DNA of 35,049 nt from a virus. The stretch lies in the IMG/VR virus record IMGVR_UViG_3300021364_000081, positions 1 through 35,049 of that record. One strand, 5' to 3'. Position numbers and translations under genes: made by a program. The notes under the pieces were generated by a model that worked only from the letters and a program-made list of their open reading frames with translations, was not told where the DNA came from and ran no database searches. Below are positions 1-8,255 of this stretch, piece after piece; the first letter of the stretch is position 1; every line of letters starts with the position of its first letter.

Positions 1-3000
1 TTACATCAGTTACTTCGTTGCCAGTAACAATAATATTTGCTTTTACACCAGTACCAGATCCACCAGTTAGAGGAACATCGAAGTATTGACCATTTGTAAA
101 TCCAGAACCACCAACAGAGATGATAATGTCATCAACGAAGTTACCTTGAGTGAAGGATGATTCAAAGATCATTGGAGATTCGCCACGCTCGAACTCAATG
201 ATCGTTCCAGTTGGAATTGTGCTAGTTAGTGGATTATTGAGTGAGATAGTGGTTAGACCACCAACAGTTACAACACCTGTGATATTTGTATTTGCTTGAA
301 TACCAACAACAGTAGGTTGAACTTCATGTCCGACAAGTACATCAGAGTTGGTTGTGAATACCAACTGAGAAGAACCAGAACTTGCAGAACTATAAAGTTG
401 AGCGAAGTACCTTGTTTCAGAACCTTTGATAGACTGAACTGCGAGGGCGAATGAACTGTCACCTCTTAAGAAGGTGAAGGAGTTTGCAGCGCCACTGTTT
501 GCAAGTCTGTCTGTGTTGATAGTACCAGATTGGATATCATTAGCAGAAATTTGGTTGGAAGATAGAGATACCCAGTTGTTGCTATTATCAGCAGATGTGT
601 TAACAACACGGTTGATATTAACCGTTACTGCAGGTACATCACTGCTGTCGATAGTATCAGTATCTTCAATAGCAATGTTGTTAACAATGTCACCATATAG
701 TCTGCTCTCAATCAAGCAGTTACCTGTTGCTTGAGTACCAGATCCAGCAGGAGCAGAGAAGGTAACGGTAGGAGCAGAAGTATATCCCAAACCACCCTTA
801 TAACCATTGAAAGCGATGATTGTTACAGTAACAACCTCACCATTAGCAATGGTACATTCCGCAGCTGCTGCAACAGCACCTAGACCAGGAGATCCACCAG
901 AGAAACTGACAGTTGGTGGTTGAGTATATCCAGAACCACTATCAGTAATATTGATTTGATAAACAACACCAGTTCTATACTCGGTTGCTTGAATTCTACC
1001 ACCAGAGACACTACCAGTGAAGATATCATTCAGAGTAAATTGGATTGTTGGATCAGGAGCAAATCCTAGGAACAAACTATCCAAATCATTGTTTAGAATG
1101 AAGGAGGATTGGATATCCTGTTGGATCGCAATATCACCAGCAAGTGCGCCTTCGATAGAAAGTCTCTCTGCCTGATCGGCAACAGTAAAGACTTGGAACG
1201 GACGTAGAGCAGGGATCTGATCAAGAGAGATCTTACCACTATCAGTAAGTTCAACCAGTGCTCTAGGAACTGCGTTCGTAGAGTATGGTTTGTTGATGTA
1301 AGGTCCAAGGTTGTTAGTGATGAAGTCCTTAACCGCCTTCTGAGTTGGGATCTTACTGTCAGAAGAGTTAGCACCACCAAGTGTGTTGGATGCGTCGAAA
1401 CCAGTAACAACAACGTCGCCACCCTTCAGTTTCAAGAATTCAACTTCAGAGATAGTAACAGTACCAGTAAAGGTAATAGCACCAGTTCTGTTTTCAATCT
1501 TAGCGAATGTACCAACCTTAAAGTCACCTAGTTCGTCAGTACCAGAGACATAAACACGACCATAAAGTTCAGATACTTGCTCATTTGCTTCAACCTTAGT
1601 ACCACCGTTTTCTGGTAGTGCTAGGTAGTTAGTACCAGAACCTGCGAATTCCCAGGTGTGAGAGGAGGAGTTAACAATCGATGGTCTGTGTAGTTTGATT
1701 GTTGCACCTTGCAGAGAAGATGTAGAAACTGCCTGACCAGTTGAAATGTCTGTAAGATCCATAGGATCTCCAGTACCATTATCAAATGTAAGTTGTGCAG
1801 CGAAAGGAGGACCAACAGTAACACCAGTGATTGCATCAATGAAGTATTCAATATCTTCGTTGGTGTTTCTATATCCGTCAATCTTAGCAATGTAGTGCTC
1901 AAGAGGTTCTCTACCAAGACCACTAACTGTTAGAATAGTTCTACCAGTTGGTGTAGAAGAAACGTTGGTAATAGTCGCTTGGTCAAAGCTGTAGCATTCT
2001 TCTCTATATCCATTTGCTCTAAGTGCAAATTGACCGAAGTTAGTAGCAGAGTTGGTAATAGATGCATAACCACCACTTTCACAGAAGACACCATCAGCAC
2101 AGAAGATAACGAAGACCGAAACCAACTGAGTGTAACCATCGTTGATAACCTTATAACCTGTACCACCAAAGGAGACAATCGTGAATGCCGCAGCAACCAT
2201 CGACTTACCTTGGTTCGGGAACGATGCTGTTCCGTCTAGTTCTAGACCAGGGAAAGGACAGTTAGGTTGCTTGACCTTAGAACCGTCAATTAGAGCACCG
2301 CCACCACCTAAGAAGGAGATAACAGATGCGTTCTGAGTGTATGGTGATGCTTCAATGATTGGGAAGTCATCAAAGTCGCCGCGAATAGCAACTCTCTGAT
2401 TATTTTGATCATAAGCAAAACTATCAGGATATGTTCTGATCTCAGTGGTATCGAATAGAGTACCGTAGTTATAAGTTGTAGATCCAGGTTCTGTACCATT
2501 TGTAGGATCAGTAGCATACTGAAGGATGCTGTCAAGCAGATCCATTTCAGTATCAATGGTAGCAGCAACGTTTGCACATGCAGGAGCACCACCAATAGAT
2601 GCATATGCTGCAACTGAATTGTCGTCAGTACGCTTGAATGTATGTGCAGACTGTGGAAGATGCTTGACCGAGTTTGCTAGAGAACCTTGGTATACATGAG
2701 TAGACTGTGGTTCATGCTTGATTGCATTAGCAGTAGCACTTACAAATGTATGTGCCGAAGTATCAGAAGATGTACCAACTTGAAGCGTGAAGGTTCCATC
2801 TTGACGCTTGACACTGCCTGCAGCAGCAGAAACAAATGTATGTGTAGATGTATCTCTAGGAATTGGTAGACCAGTAATCTTGAAAGTATCAGTAGTTACA
2901 TCAGAAATAGCAAACCATCTGCCACTTGCATATTCGTAATTACGTGGATATGTATGCTGAGTTACGTTGTTGTCTAGAGTGCAAGTAAATGTTAGAGCAC

Positions 3001-6000
3001 CATCATCAATTTTGATATAATCACCATTAGACCATCCATGACCTGCTAGGGTAAAAGTGATCTCTCCTAGAGCAGGATCATAATCTGCATCAGTAATAGT
3101 ATGTGATGTAGAACCAACACTTTGGATAGCAATAGACTTACCAGCAAATGGATCTTGTCCAGGACGTGGATATGTCTTAGGATCGCTAGGATCAGTTAGG
3201 CAAGTGAAGGTGAAGGAGTTGTCTTCTAGAACAACGCCACGTCCAACACCCAAACCATGCTGTCCAACTGTGACTTCCATGATACCAGTTGTTGGATCAT
3301 AGGTAGCACCTGTTGGTGTGAAATACTTGTTAGGACCAGACTTGCCTACATTTAGAGTAATTGTCGTATCTGTTCTAGATACGATTGGCATAGATCTGCC
3401 AGAGTATGGATCAATACCAGAACGAGGATAACTCTTGACTGCATCAAAGTTATCCATTGCACAGGTGAAGCTCAATGCACCGTCAGATAGAACGATGCCT
3501 TCACCAACACCCAGATTGTGTGTACCAATTGTGATGTCCAGCAAACCAGTTGCGGGATCATATGATGCACTAGTTGGTGTAAATTGCTGATCAGCAGCAG
3601 ATGCACCAACGTTTACTGTAATAGTATTTGTTGTAGTTCCAGTGATAGCAAGAGTATTGCCATATGCTGGTTGTCCAACCGCAGGTAAATAATGCTCAGA
3701 CCTGTTGCTGTCCATTGCACAGGTGAATACAAACGATTCTGGTGCAAGTCTTAATGCTTCGTTTGTAGACAATCCATGAGCAGTTGCAGTAGTGATTGTG
3801 AAATCACCGTTTGCAGGGTTGTATGTTGCGTCAGTTGGAGTGATTAGTTGTAGAGGGGCAGAACCAGGATCTACTAGGATGTTCCAATCAACAAACTTAG
3901 GAATATCAGATGTTGTATCTACAGTGTCATAGATGATGATTGTTCCATCAGTCTTTGCACTTACAAAAGAGTGAGCAGACTGTGCTGTTCCGCCAGTTGG
4001 AACTGTGCAAGTTACTGTAGTGCTACCACCAGAGGTATTTACATTTGTGATAGCATAGTCTTTACCGAAGTTAGAATCAAATCTTTCTGGAGATGCGTGA
4101 CTACCGCCACCATTGTCAGTACAACTGAAAGTTAGAGCACCTTCTGTAAATGCAATTCTGTCATTGGTAGTAGGTGCGCCCTGAGTTGGAGTTGGGAACG
4201 TTACAGTTACCGTACCATTTGCAGGATCGTATGTTGCGGTGGTTGGTGTTAGGTCAATATAGTTACCCGTTGTCCAGTTACGCATCGCAGCGGTTGCATA
4301 ACGTGCAACTTGAGTGAATGCATATCTTGTGGCACCAATCTCTCCAGCAGGAATACCAGTTAGTGCAGCACCACTGTAGTATGCCTCTGCTTGTGTTAGA
4401 ATACCAGCGTTACCACCAAGTGCCAAGTCTCTTGTTAGACCCTTGAGGATGTAACCAATATCTCTACGGCACTTTCTCTCATCAATATTGTTTAGACCTA
4501 GAGAAGGATATGCTGCAATAGCATCCTTGTATGCCTGATCTGCAATAAGATCTTTGTTCCTTGCAATCAAGTATGCAGCATCTAGATATGTTCCAGATGT
4601 GTCATTTGCAACAACATCAATGAACAAATATGTTAGTGTATTGATTGCACTTTCTACGTTTGCACAAGCAACACCAGTTTGTGGATCTGGAGCAGTAGAA
4701 GTAATTACACTATCATCAAAATATCTTGTGATGCTAGAATATACAGGAGTGTAAATTGGTTCAGTAGGAATTCTGGTTCCAGTTCTCCAGTTACACATTG
4801 CGAAGACTGCTAGTTCTCTAGCATATTCCATCGCACGAACGGTTTGAATGATCTCGTTATCTACAAGACCAATCTTTGCACCAACAATATACTTCTCACC
4901 TGCTTCAATAATGTTGTGGTTAGAACCAAATTCAAGGTCACGACATAATGCATTCAAGAAGTGAACAATATCTTGACGGCACTGATCGTCGTCTACTGGA
5001 ATACTGAAACTTGGATATAGTTTCTGACCATTAGAACATTCTACTAGAATGTTATCAAGTCTTACTGTTTCATCTTCTAAAGCAGGAATTGCAACAGCTG
5101 TAGTAATAGTTGCTTCACCAGTTACGGTGTTATCATATACAAAATTTGTAATGTTGTAAGAATTTCCACCATATGTTACTGTACCACCACTTACATAAGT
5201 ATGCTCGAAAGTGGATGCACCGAGGAATACCTTGAAAGTTTTTGCAGTGCTGTCTAGATCATAGACAGAATAGTAATACTTAGCAAACTCTGCATTTACT
5301 TTTCCTACAACTTCATCAGCAATGAAGTCTCTGTTGTTACGGATGAAAGTAACAGCATCTTGATATCTTCTATCAACAGGAGAAGAAACTGGGAATTTGT
5401 TTGGAGAGTTGAGTAGCGATAGAGTAACAGTCTTTGTATAAGACTTTGCTACTGCAAACTGACCTGGGTCATAGTTAGCATTTGTTAGAGAAGCTGCCTT
5501 CTTTGGAATAACAAATCTTCTAGAACGACCATCAGCATCTTCAATAACTTTATAAATTCTCTGCTTACCCATCAAGAATGATAGGTCAGGAGAAACAGTA
5601 GAAAGACCAGAGATTTCAATCTCTTGACCTTCTTTAAAGTTGTGAGTGTTTTGTCTACCAACTAGTTCGTTGGTGTAGAATACAATACCACCAAGATCTT
5701 CTGCGTTACCAAACTGTGCATTTTGGAAACCGCCAGTAGCAACTGCTGCTTGACCTTGCTGTGAGAAGTCAATTCTTACAATAGGTACAGTTGTAGTGAT
5801 ATCTTCATCAACAGATACAACTTCACCTTCTGCTCTGATCGACTTGAGATCGGTACTGTCAAATGTGAACTCAGTAACAGATGATGAGTAAATGTTATAT
5901 GATGTCCCAGTTCCATTTTCTGGAATTGTTGGACTATTCAGAATTGGTACAAGTAGAACATCCCAATAAGTAGGAGAGTTGTCACTATTGATAGATGCAA

Positions 6001-7708
6001 CTTCGTAGAAACCAATAGAAACACCACCAGTAGTTGCAATTTCAATTTTTGTGCCAGGTGGAATTTCAGTTAGAGGACTTTGATACGCTCTAATTGTATT
6101 AGCATCTGTAGAACCAGTGACCTGAGACGCACCATTACCAACATCACCACCAATATCAGAACCTCTAGAAGCAGAGGTGATATATCTAAATTGTTCACCA
6201 GCAACGAAAGAACCACTGGATAGTCTTACATCAATAGTACCACTAATGTATGCACTAGCACCAGTAGTCTCAGCGAATGCTACATCAACAATATTTGCTC
6301 TAGCACCAGTGTTAACACCAACAACTGTTAGACCACTAACAAGTCCTTGTAAACCTGTGTTCTGTTGGAATGTAACACGGAACTGTTCTGGTCCAAAGAT
6401 TTGATGACCAATTGGGAATGTAGTTCCAAAATCACCATTAGCATCATAGTCAACTTGGATTTGCTGTTTGTCGTCAAAGACCATAGCAAAGTCCCAAGTG
6501 GAAACTGCGTCTCCATTGGAATCAATCTTATCTCTGTAAGTAACACCAGTAACGTAGTTCTTATCACCAAACTTAAAGATGTGCTTACCTGGGTTATTAG
6601 GTCTGATAATTACCAGACGAAGGTTGTCACCAACAACAGATGCATCAGGTGGTAGAGAGATTGGGTTATCTTCTACATAATCACCACCAGAGACGATCAG
6701 TGTTTCTTTAACACCAGGAGTTGCCCACGCTAACTGCGCTGCTTTCTTAATCGTTCTAACTGGGTTAACTGCCGAACGACCATCGTTCAAGTCAGAACCA
6801 ATCTGAGACGAAACATAAATTCTACCACCAACGTCATTCGTTGCTAGGTTTAGAACATATTCTGTGGTTGCAATCTTATCAGATCTATCACCTAGTAGTG
6901 GTGTAATAGATCTTGGGAATACACCAGAATCTCCAGTATCGTTATATTTGAATGCATTTGGATCTTCTACTCTGAAACCAATATGCTTAAAGTTAACCTC
7001 TCCATTGAGGACTACGCCATCTTTATGTTCAGGAGCAGTGTCACCTGTTTGTCCGCTGTTTAGCGCCTGATACATGTTGTTACCGAAATAACGGTAACTA
7101 TCTTTTTGAAGAATAACGTTTGAAGACCACGGAATACCCGTGTTATTCGCATATGTTTTGAGGTTTGGACCTCTAAAGTTTGCGTCTGGAGTAACAAAGT
7201 TGTCAATATCCAGGTTTAGAATTCTCGCCGTGTCGGAAATAATCGACGTAGAGGTTCTAATAGCACCGTTAATATCAAGTTCAAAGTCAACCGTGTCAAG
7301 AACTGCAGTACCTTCTGCACCACTACCATTACCACCAGTAATTGTAACTTGTGGTGCTGAGCTATATCCACTACCAGGATCATTAACTGCAATACTTACA
7401 ACTCTGCCATTGAAAATAAAAGCAGATGCTAGTGCTTGTGTGCCACCAACTAATTGTGGTGGTCCAACCGTTACAGAAGGTGGTGTAGTATAACCAGTAC
7501 CACCTGTGACAACATCAATGTTATTGATCCTTTCGCCCGTTCTGTTAATACCAACACGGGGCAAATTTGTAGCATCGTCTAGTTGAGTTCGTAGAACTTC
7601 TCGTTCATCCGCACCCGCGCCGCTACGAATTGTGAATTCATTTTCACCGATAAAAGCGGGTTTTCCACCCTTGATAAACTCTTTATCGGAATTAATCTGA
7701 AAACTCAT
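1..7708 (-). CDS. Giant tail spike/fibre-like virion structural protein (C-terminus off window)
   Basis: The gene starts with ATG at 7708 and stays open to the left edge, giving 2569 complete codons. A GxGY beta repeat lies near residues 65-120. A right-handed beta-helix start follows at about 290-400 (GSDLNDG, then VVGDNL, RPNNPG and YVTGVTYRD). Two copies of a helical CxRD module begin near D779 and D1043. Tandem 87-residue repeats run from 1154 to about 1615, and short HTF repeats lie at 1623-1700. A second beta-helix segment (SFLGGGGALIDG, SMVAAAFTIVSFGG, CESGGYASITNSATNFG) is near 1790-1870. A conserved stretch (IPTQKAVKDFI, LTDSGKISLDQIPALRPF) is near 2100, and more GxGY and VGM modules run to the edge. 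Such proteins are known in cyanomyoviruses as virion structural proteins. A receptor-facing spike or fibre is inferred; no catalytic site is visible. A CTAAATA late motif precedes it by 35 nt. Confidence 0.85.
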   Translation of the reverse strand, partial: MSFQINSDKEFIKGGKPAFIGENEFTIRSGAGADEREVLRTQLDDATNLPRVGINRTGERINNIDVVTGGTGYTTPPSVTVGPPQLVGGTQALASAFIFNGRVVSIAVNDPGSGYSSAPQVTITGGNGSGAEGTAVLDTVDFELDINGAIRTSTSIISDTARILNLDIDNFVTPDANFRGPNLKTYANNTGIPWSSNVILQKDSYRYFGNNMYQALNSGQTGDTAPEHKDGVVLNGEVNFKHIGFRVEDPNAFKYNDTGDSGVFPRSITPLLGDRSDKIATTEYVLNLATNDVGGRIYVSSQIGSDLNDGRSAVNPVRTIKKAAQLAWATPGVKETLIVSGGDYVEDNPISLPPDASVVGDNLRLVIIRPNNPGKHIFKFGDKNYVTGVTYRDKIDSNGDAVSTWDFAMVFDDKQQIQVDYDANGDFGTTFPIGHQIFGPEQFRVTFQQNTGLQGLVSGLTVVGVNTGARANIVDVAFAETTGASAYISGTIDVRLSSGSFVAGEQFRYITSASRGSDIGGDVGNGASQVTGSTDANTIRAYQSPLTEIPPGTKIEIATTGGVSIGFYEVASINSDNSPTYWDVLLVPILNSPTIPENGTGTSYNIYSSSVTEFTFDSTDLKSIRAEGEVVSVDEDITTTVPIVRIDFSQQGQAAVATGGFQNAQFGNAEDLGGIVFYTNELVGRQNTHNFKEGQEIEISGLSTVSPDLSFLMGKQRIYKVIEDADGRSRRFVIPKKAASLTNANYDPGQFAVAKSYTKTVTLSLLNSPNKFPVSSPVDRRYQDAVTFIRNNRDFIADEVVGKVNAEFAKYYYSVYDLDSTAKTFKVFLGASTFEHTYVSGGTVTYGGNSYNITNFVYDNTVTGEATITTAVAIPALEDETVRLDNILVECSNGQKLYPSFSIPVDDDQCRQDIVHFLNALCRDLEFGSNHNIIEAGEKYIVGAKIGLVDNEIIQTVRAMEYARELAVFAMCNWRTGTRIPTEPIYTPVYSSITRYFDDSVITSTAPDPQTGVACANVESAINTLTYLFIDVVANDTSGTYLDAAYLIARNKDLIADQAYKDAIAAYPSLGLNNIDERKCRRDIGYILKGLTRDLALGGNAGILTQAEAYYSGAALTGIPAGEIGATRYAFTQVARYATAAMRNWTTGNYIDLTPTTATYDPANGTVTVTFPTPTQGAPTTNDRIAFTEGALTFSCTDNGGGSHASPERFDSNFGKDYAITNVNTSGGSTTVTCTVPTGGTAQSAHSFVSAKTDGTIIIYDTVDTTSDIPKFVDWNILVDPGSAPLQLITPTDATYNPANGDFTITTATAHGLSTNEALRLAPESFVFTCAMDSNRSEHYLPAVGQPAYGNTLAITGTTTNTITVNVGASAADQQFTPTSASYDPATGLLDITIGTHNLGVGEGIVLSDGALSFTCAMDNFDAVKSYPRSGIDPYSGRSMPIVSRTDTTITLNVGKSGPNKYFTPTGATYDPTTGIMEVTVGQHGLGVGRGVVLEDNSFTFTCLTDPSDPKTYPRPGQDPFAGKSIAIQSVGSTSHTITDADYDPALGEITFTLAGHGWSNGDYIKIDDGALTFTCTLDNNVTQHTYPRNYEYASGRWFAISDVTTDTFKITGLPIPRDTSTHTFVSAAAGSVKRQDGTFTLQVGTSSDTSAHTFVSATANAIKHEPQSTHVYQGSLANSVKHLPQSAHTFKRTDDNSVAAYASIGGAPACANVAATIDTEMDLLDSILQYATDPTNGTEPGSTTYNYGTLFDTTEIRTYPDSFAYDQNNQRVAIRGDFDDFPIIEASPYTQNASVISFLGGGGALIDGSKVKQPNCPFPGLELDGTASFPNQGKSMVAAAFTIVSFGGTGYKVINDGYTQLVSVFVIFCADGVFCESGGYASITNSATNFGQFALRANGYREECYSFDQATITNVSSTPTGRTILTVSGLGREPLEHYIAKIDGYRNTNEDIEYFIDAITGVTVGPPFAAQLTFDNGTGDPMDLTDISTGQAVSTSSLQGATIKLHRPSIVNSSSHTWEFAGSGTNYLALPENGGTKVEANEQVSELYGRVYVSGTDELGDFKVGTFAKIENRTGAITFTGTVTISEVEFLKLKGGDVVVTGFDASNTLGGANSSDSKIPTQKAVKDFITNNLGPYINKPYSTNAVPRALVELTDSGKISLDQIPALRPFQVFTVADQAERLSIEGALAGDIAIQQDIQSSFILNNDLDSLFLGFAPDPTIQFTLNDIFTGSVSGGRIQATEYRTGVVYQINITDSGSGYTQPPTVSFSGGSPGLGAVAAAAECTIANGEVVTVTIIAFNGYKGGLGYTSAPTVTFSAPAGSGTQATGNCLIESRLYGDIVNNIAIEDTDTIDSSDVPAVTVNINRVVNTSADNSNNWVSLSSNQISANDIQSGTINTDRLANSGAANSFTFLRGDSSFALAVQSIKGSETRYFAQLYSSASSGSSQLVFTTNSDVLVGHEVQPTVVGIQANTNITGVVTVGGLTTISLNNPLTSTIPTGTIIEFERGESPMIFESSFTQGNFVDDIIISVGGSGFTNGQYFDVPLTGGSGTGVKANIIVTGNEVTDV
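2590..2842 (-). repeat. Short HTF(V) repeats following the 87-residue array
   Basis: HTFVSA, HTFVSA, HVYQGS and HTFKRT begin at residues 1623, 1653, 1671 and 1689 (spacing 30, 18, 18). Each is followed about 9 residues later by a (N/G)(S/A)(V/I) segment. At the DNA level a short acaaatgta-like word recurs on the plus strand. A further HSFVSA copy sits inside 87-residue unit 1. Confidence 0.8.
2867..4249 (-). repeat. Tandem 87-residue repeats in the left-edge giant
   Basis: Five units open with T-P/I-T-x-A-x-Y-(D/N)-P-x-x-G and continue through a hydrophobic strand, F(T/S)C, mostly a YP(R/A) turn in units 2-5, and an ITVNVG-like strand. Unit starts are residues 1154, 1290, 1377, 1464 and 1537. 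The 1290-1377-1464 spacing is exactly 87 residues; the first unit is longer and the last shorter. Each unit has one conserved Cys in (F/S)xC. Confidence 0.88.
4270..5374 (-). repeat. Two copies of a helical CxRD/GGN module in the left-edge giant
   Basis: Copy 1 opens DRRYQDAVTFIRNNRDFIAD (D779) and resumes at YPSF, then C910 in CRQDIVHFLNALCRDLEFGS. About 90 residues of beta-type sequence (TFKVFLGASTFEHTYVSGG) lie between the two parts. Copy 2 is uninterrupted: DAAYLIARNKDLIADQAY (D1043), YPSL, then C1080 in CRRDIGYILKGLTRDLALGG. Both continue to a (Y/F)AR...A..A(M/F)xNW end. Confidence 0.75.
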
Positions 7709-7743
7709 GGTGTTCCCGTGCCCTTGACTTTTTTCCTATCTTA

Positions 7744-7750
7744 TATTTAG
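7744..7750 (-). promoter_or_regulatory. Putative T4-type late promoter (CTAAATA)
   Basis: The minus strand reads CTAAATA in the 44-nt gap between the 166-residue gene and the giant left-edge gene. Its 3' end is 35 nt before the ATG at 7708, the same distance as for the CTAAATA motif upstream of the DUF4815 gene. T4 late promoters are a single -10-like TATAAATA box read by gp55-bearing RNA polymerase, and cyanomyoviruses use close variants. Confidence 0.6.
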
Positions 7751-7752
7751 CA

Positions 7753-8253
7753 TCAAGCCCAGTCGATACTTATAACTTGAGTTTGTGCAATCCACTTAAT
7801 TGTGTTGGTTGTACCTGCTCTGGTAGTATTATAGCTAAATGTGTTTGTACCACCAAGAGGATCGATATTCCAAGTTTGTCCATTGGGAATATCATCTTTG
7901 ATAACAGTAGTCAACGTTGATAGCAGTGATGTTGCTCCAGATGCATTACAGAACAATGCTGTTTCCAATTTAGCATTGTAAATCTGACCGAGAGGATTTA
8001 CTGCAATAATATTTCCAGTGATAAAATTAATTGTGTTGTTACCAATATCAATCAACGTACCATTATTGTCCAACTGAAGGACAGCGGTGTTAATACCCCT
8101 TAATATGTACTGTGTACAAGAGCTATCAGTATACGATGAATTTTTAAGTTCAAAGCTGTTAAAATCTTTTCCGTTTCGCAACTCATCGACAACCGTAGTT
8201 TTATCGATAGAAAAACCACCAACGGAATCAAAATTTTCTATTGTAGTTGCCAT
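7753..8253 (-). CDS. Conserved 166-residue cyanophage virion-associated protein of unknown function
   Basis: The protein starts MATTIENFDSVGGFSIDKTT and ends in ISIDWA. The opening resembles a conserved protein I recall from the structural cluster of T4-like cyanophages, where it has no assigned role. No signal peptide, membrane segment or catalytic motif is visible. The sequence alternates hydrophobic and polar residues, rich in N, T, G and I, consistent with an all-beta fold. The ATG at 8253 lies only 2 nt after the TAA of the upstream tail-fibre-like gene, so the two are very likely co-transcribed and translationally coupled. Two Cys (in DSSCTQY and ALFCNASG) are present. A small structural or fibre-accessory role is inferred from position only. 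Confidence 0.8.
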   Translation of the reverse strand: MATTIENFDSVGGFSIDKTTVVDELRNGKDFNSFELKNSSYTDSSCTQYILRGINTAVLQLDNNGTLIDIGNNTINFITGNIIAVNPLGQIYNAKLETALFCNASGATSLLSTLTTVIKDDIPNGQTWNIDPLGGTNTFSYNTTRAGTTNTIKWIAQTQVISIDWA

Positions 8254-8255
8254 TT

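Noticed and set aside
2590-4249. Regularly spaced repeats considered as a CRISPR-like array
   Set aside because: Repeats are at protein level with a coding period (261 bp), diverged in DNA, and lie within one uninterrupted reading frame.
1850-6850. Calling the beta-helix a polysaccharide-degrading enzyme
   Set aside because: The fold signature suggests a right-handed helix, but no catalytic acid pattern can be identified.
7709-7752. Terminator after the 166-residue gene
   Set aside because: The 44-nt gap contains an A-run and a late-type box but no hairpin followed by a T tract on the minus strand.
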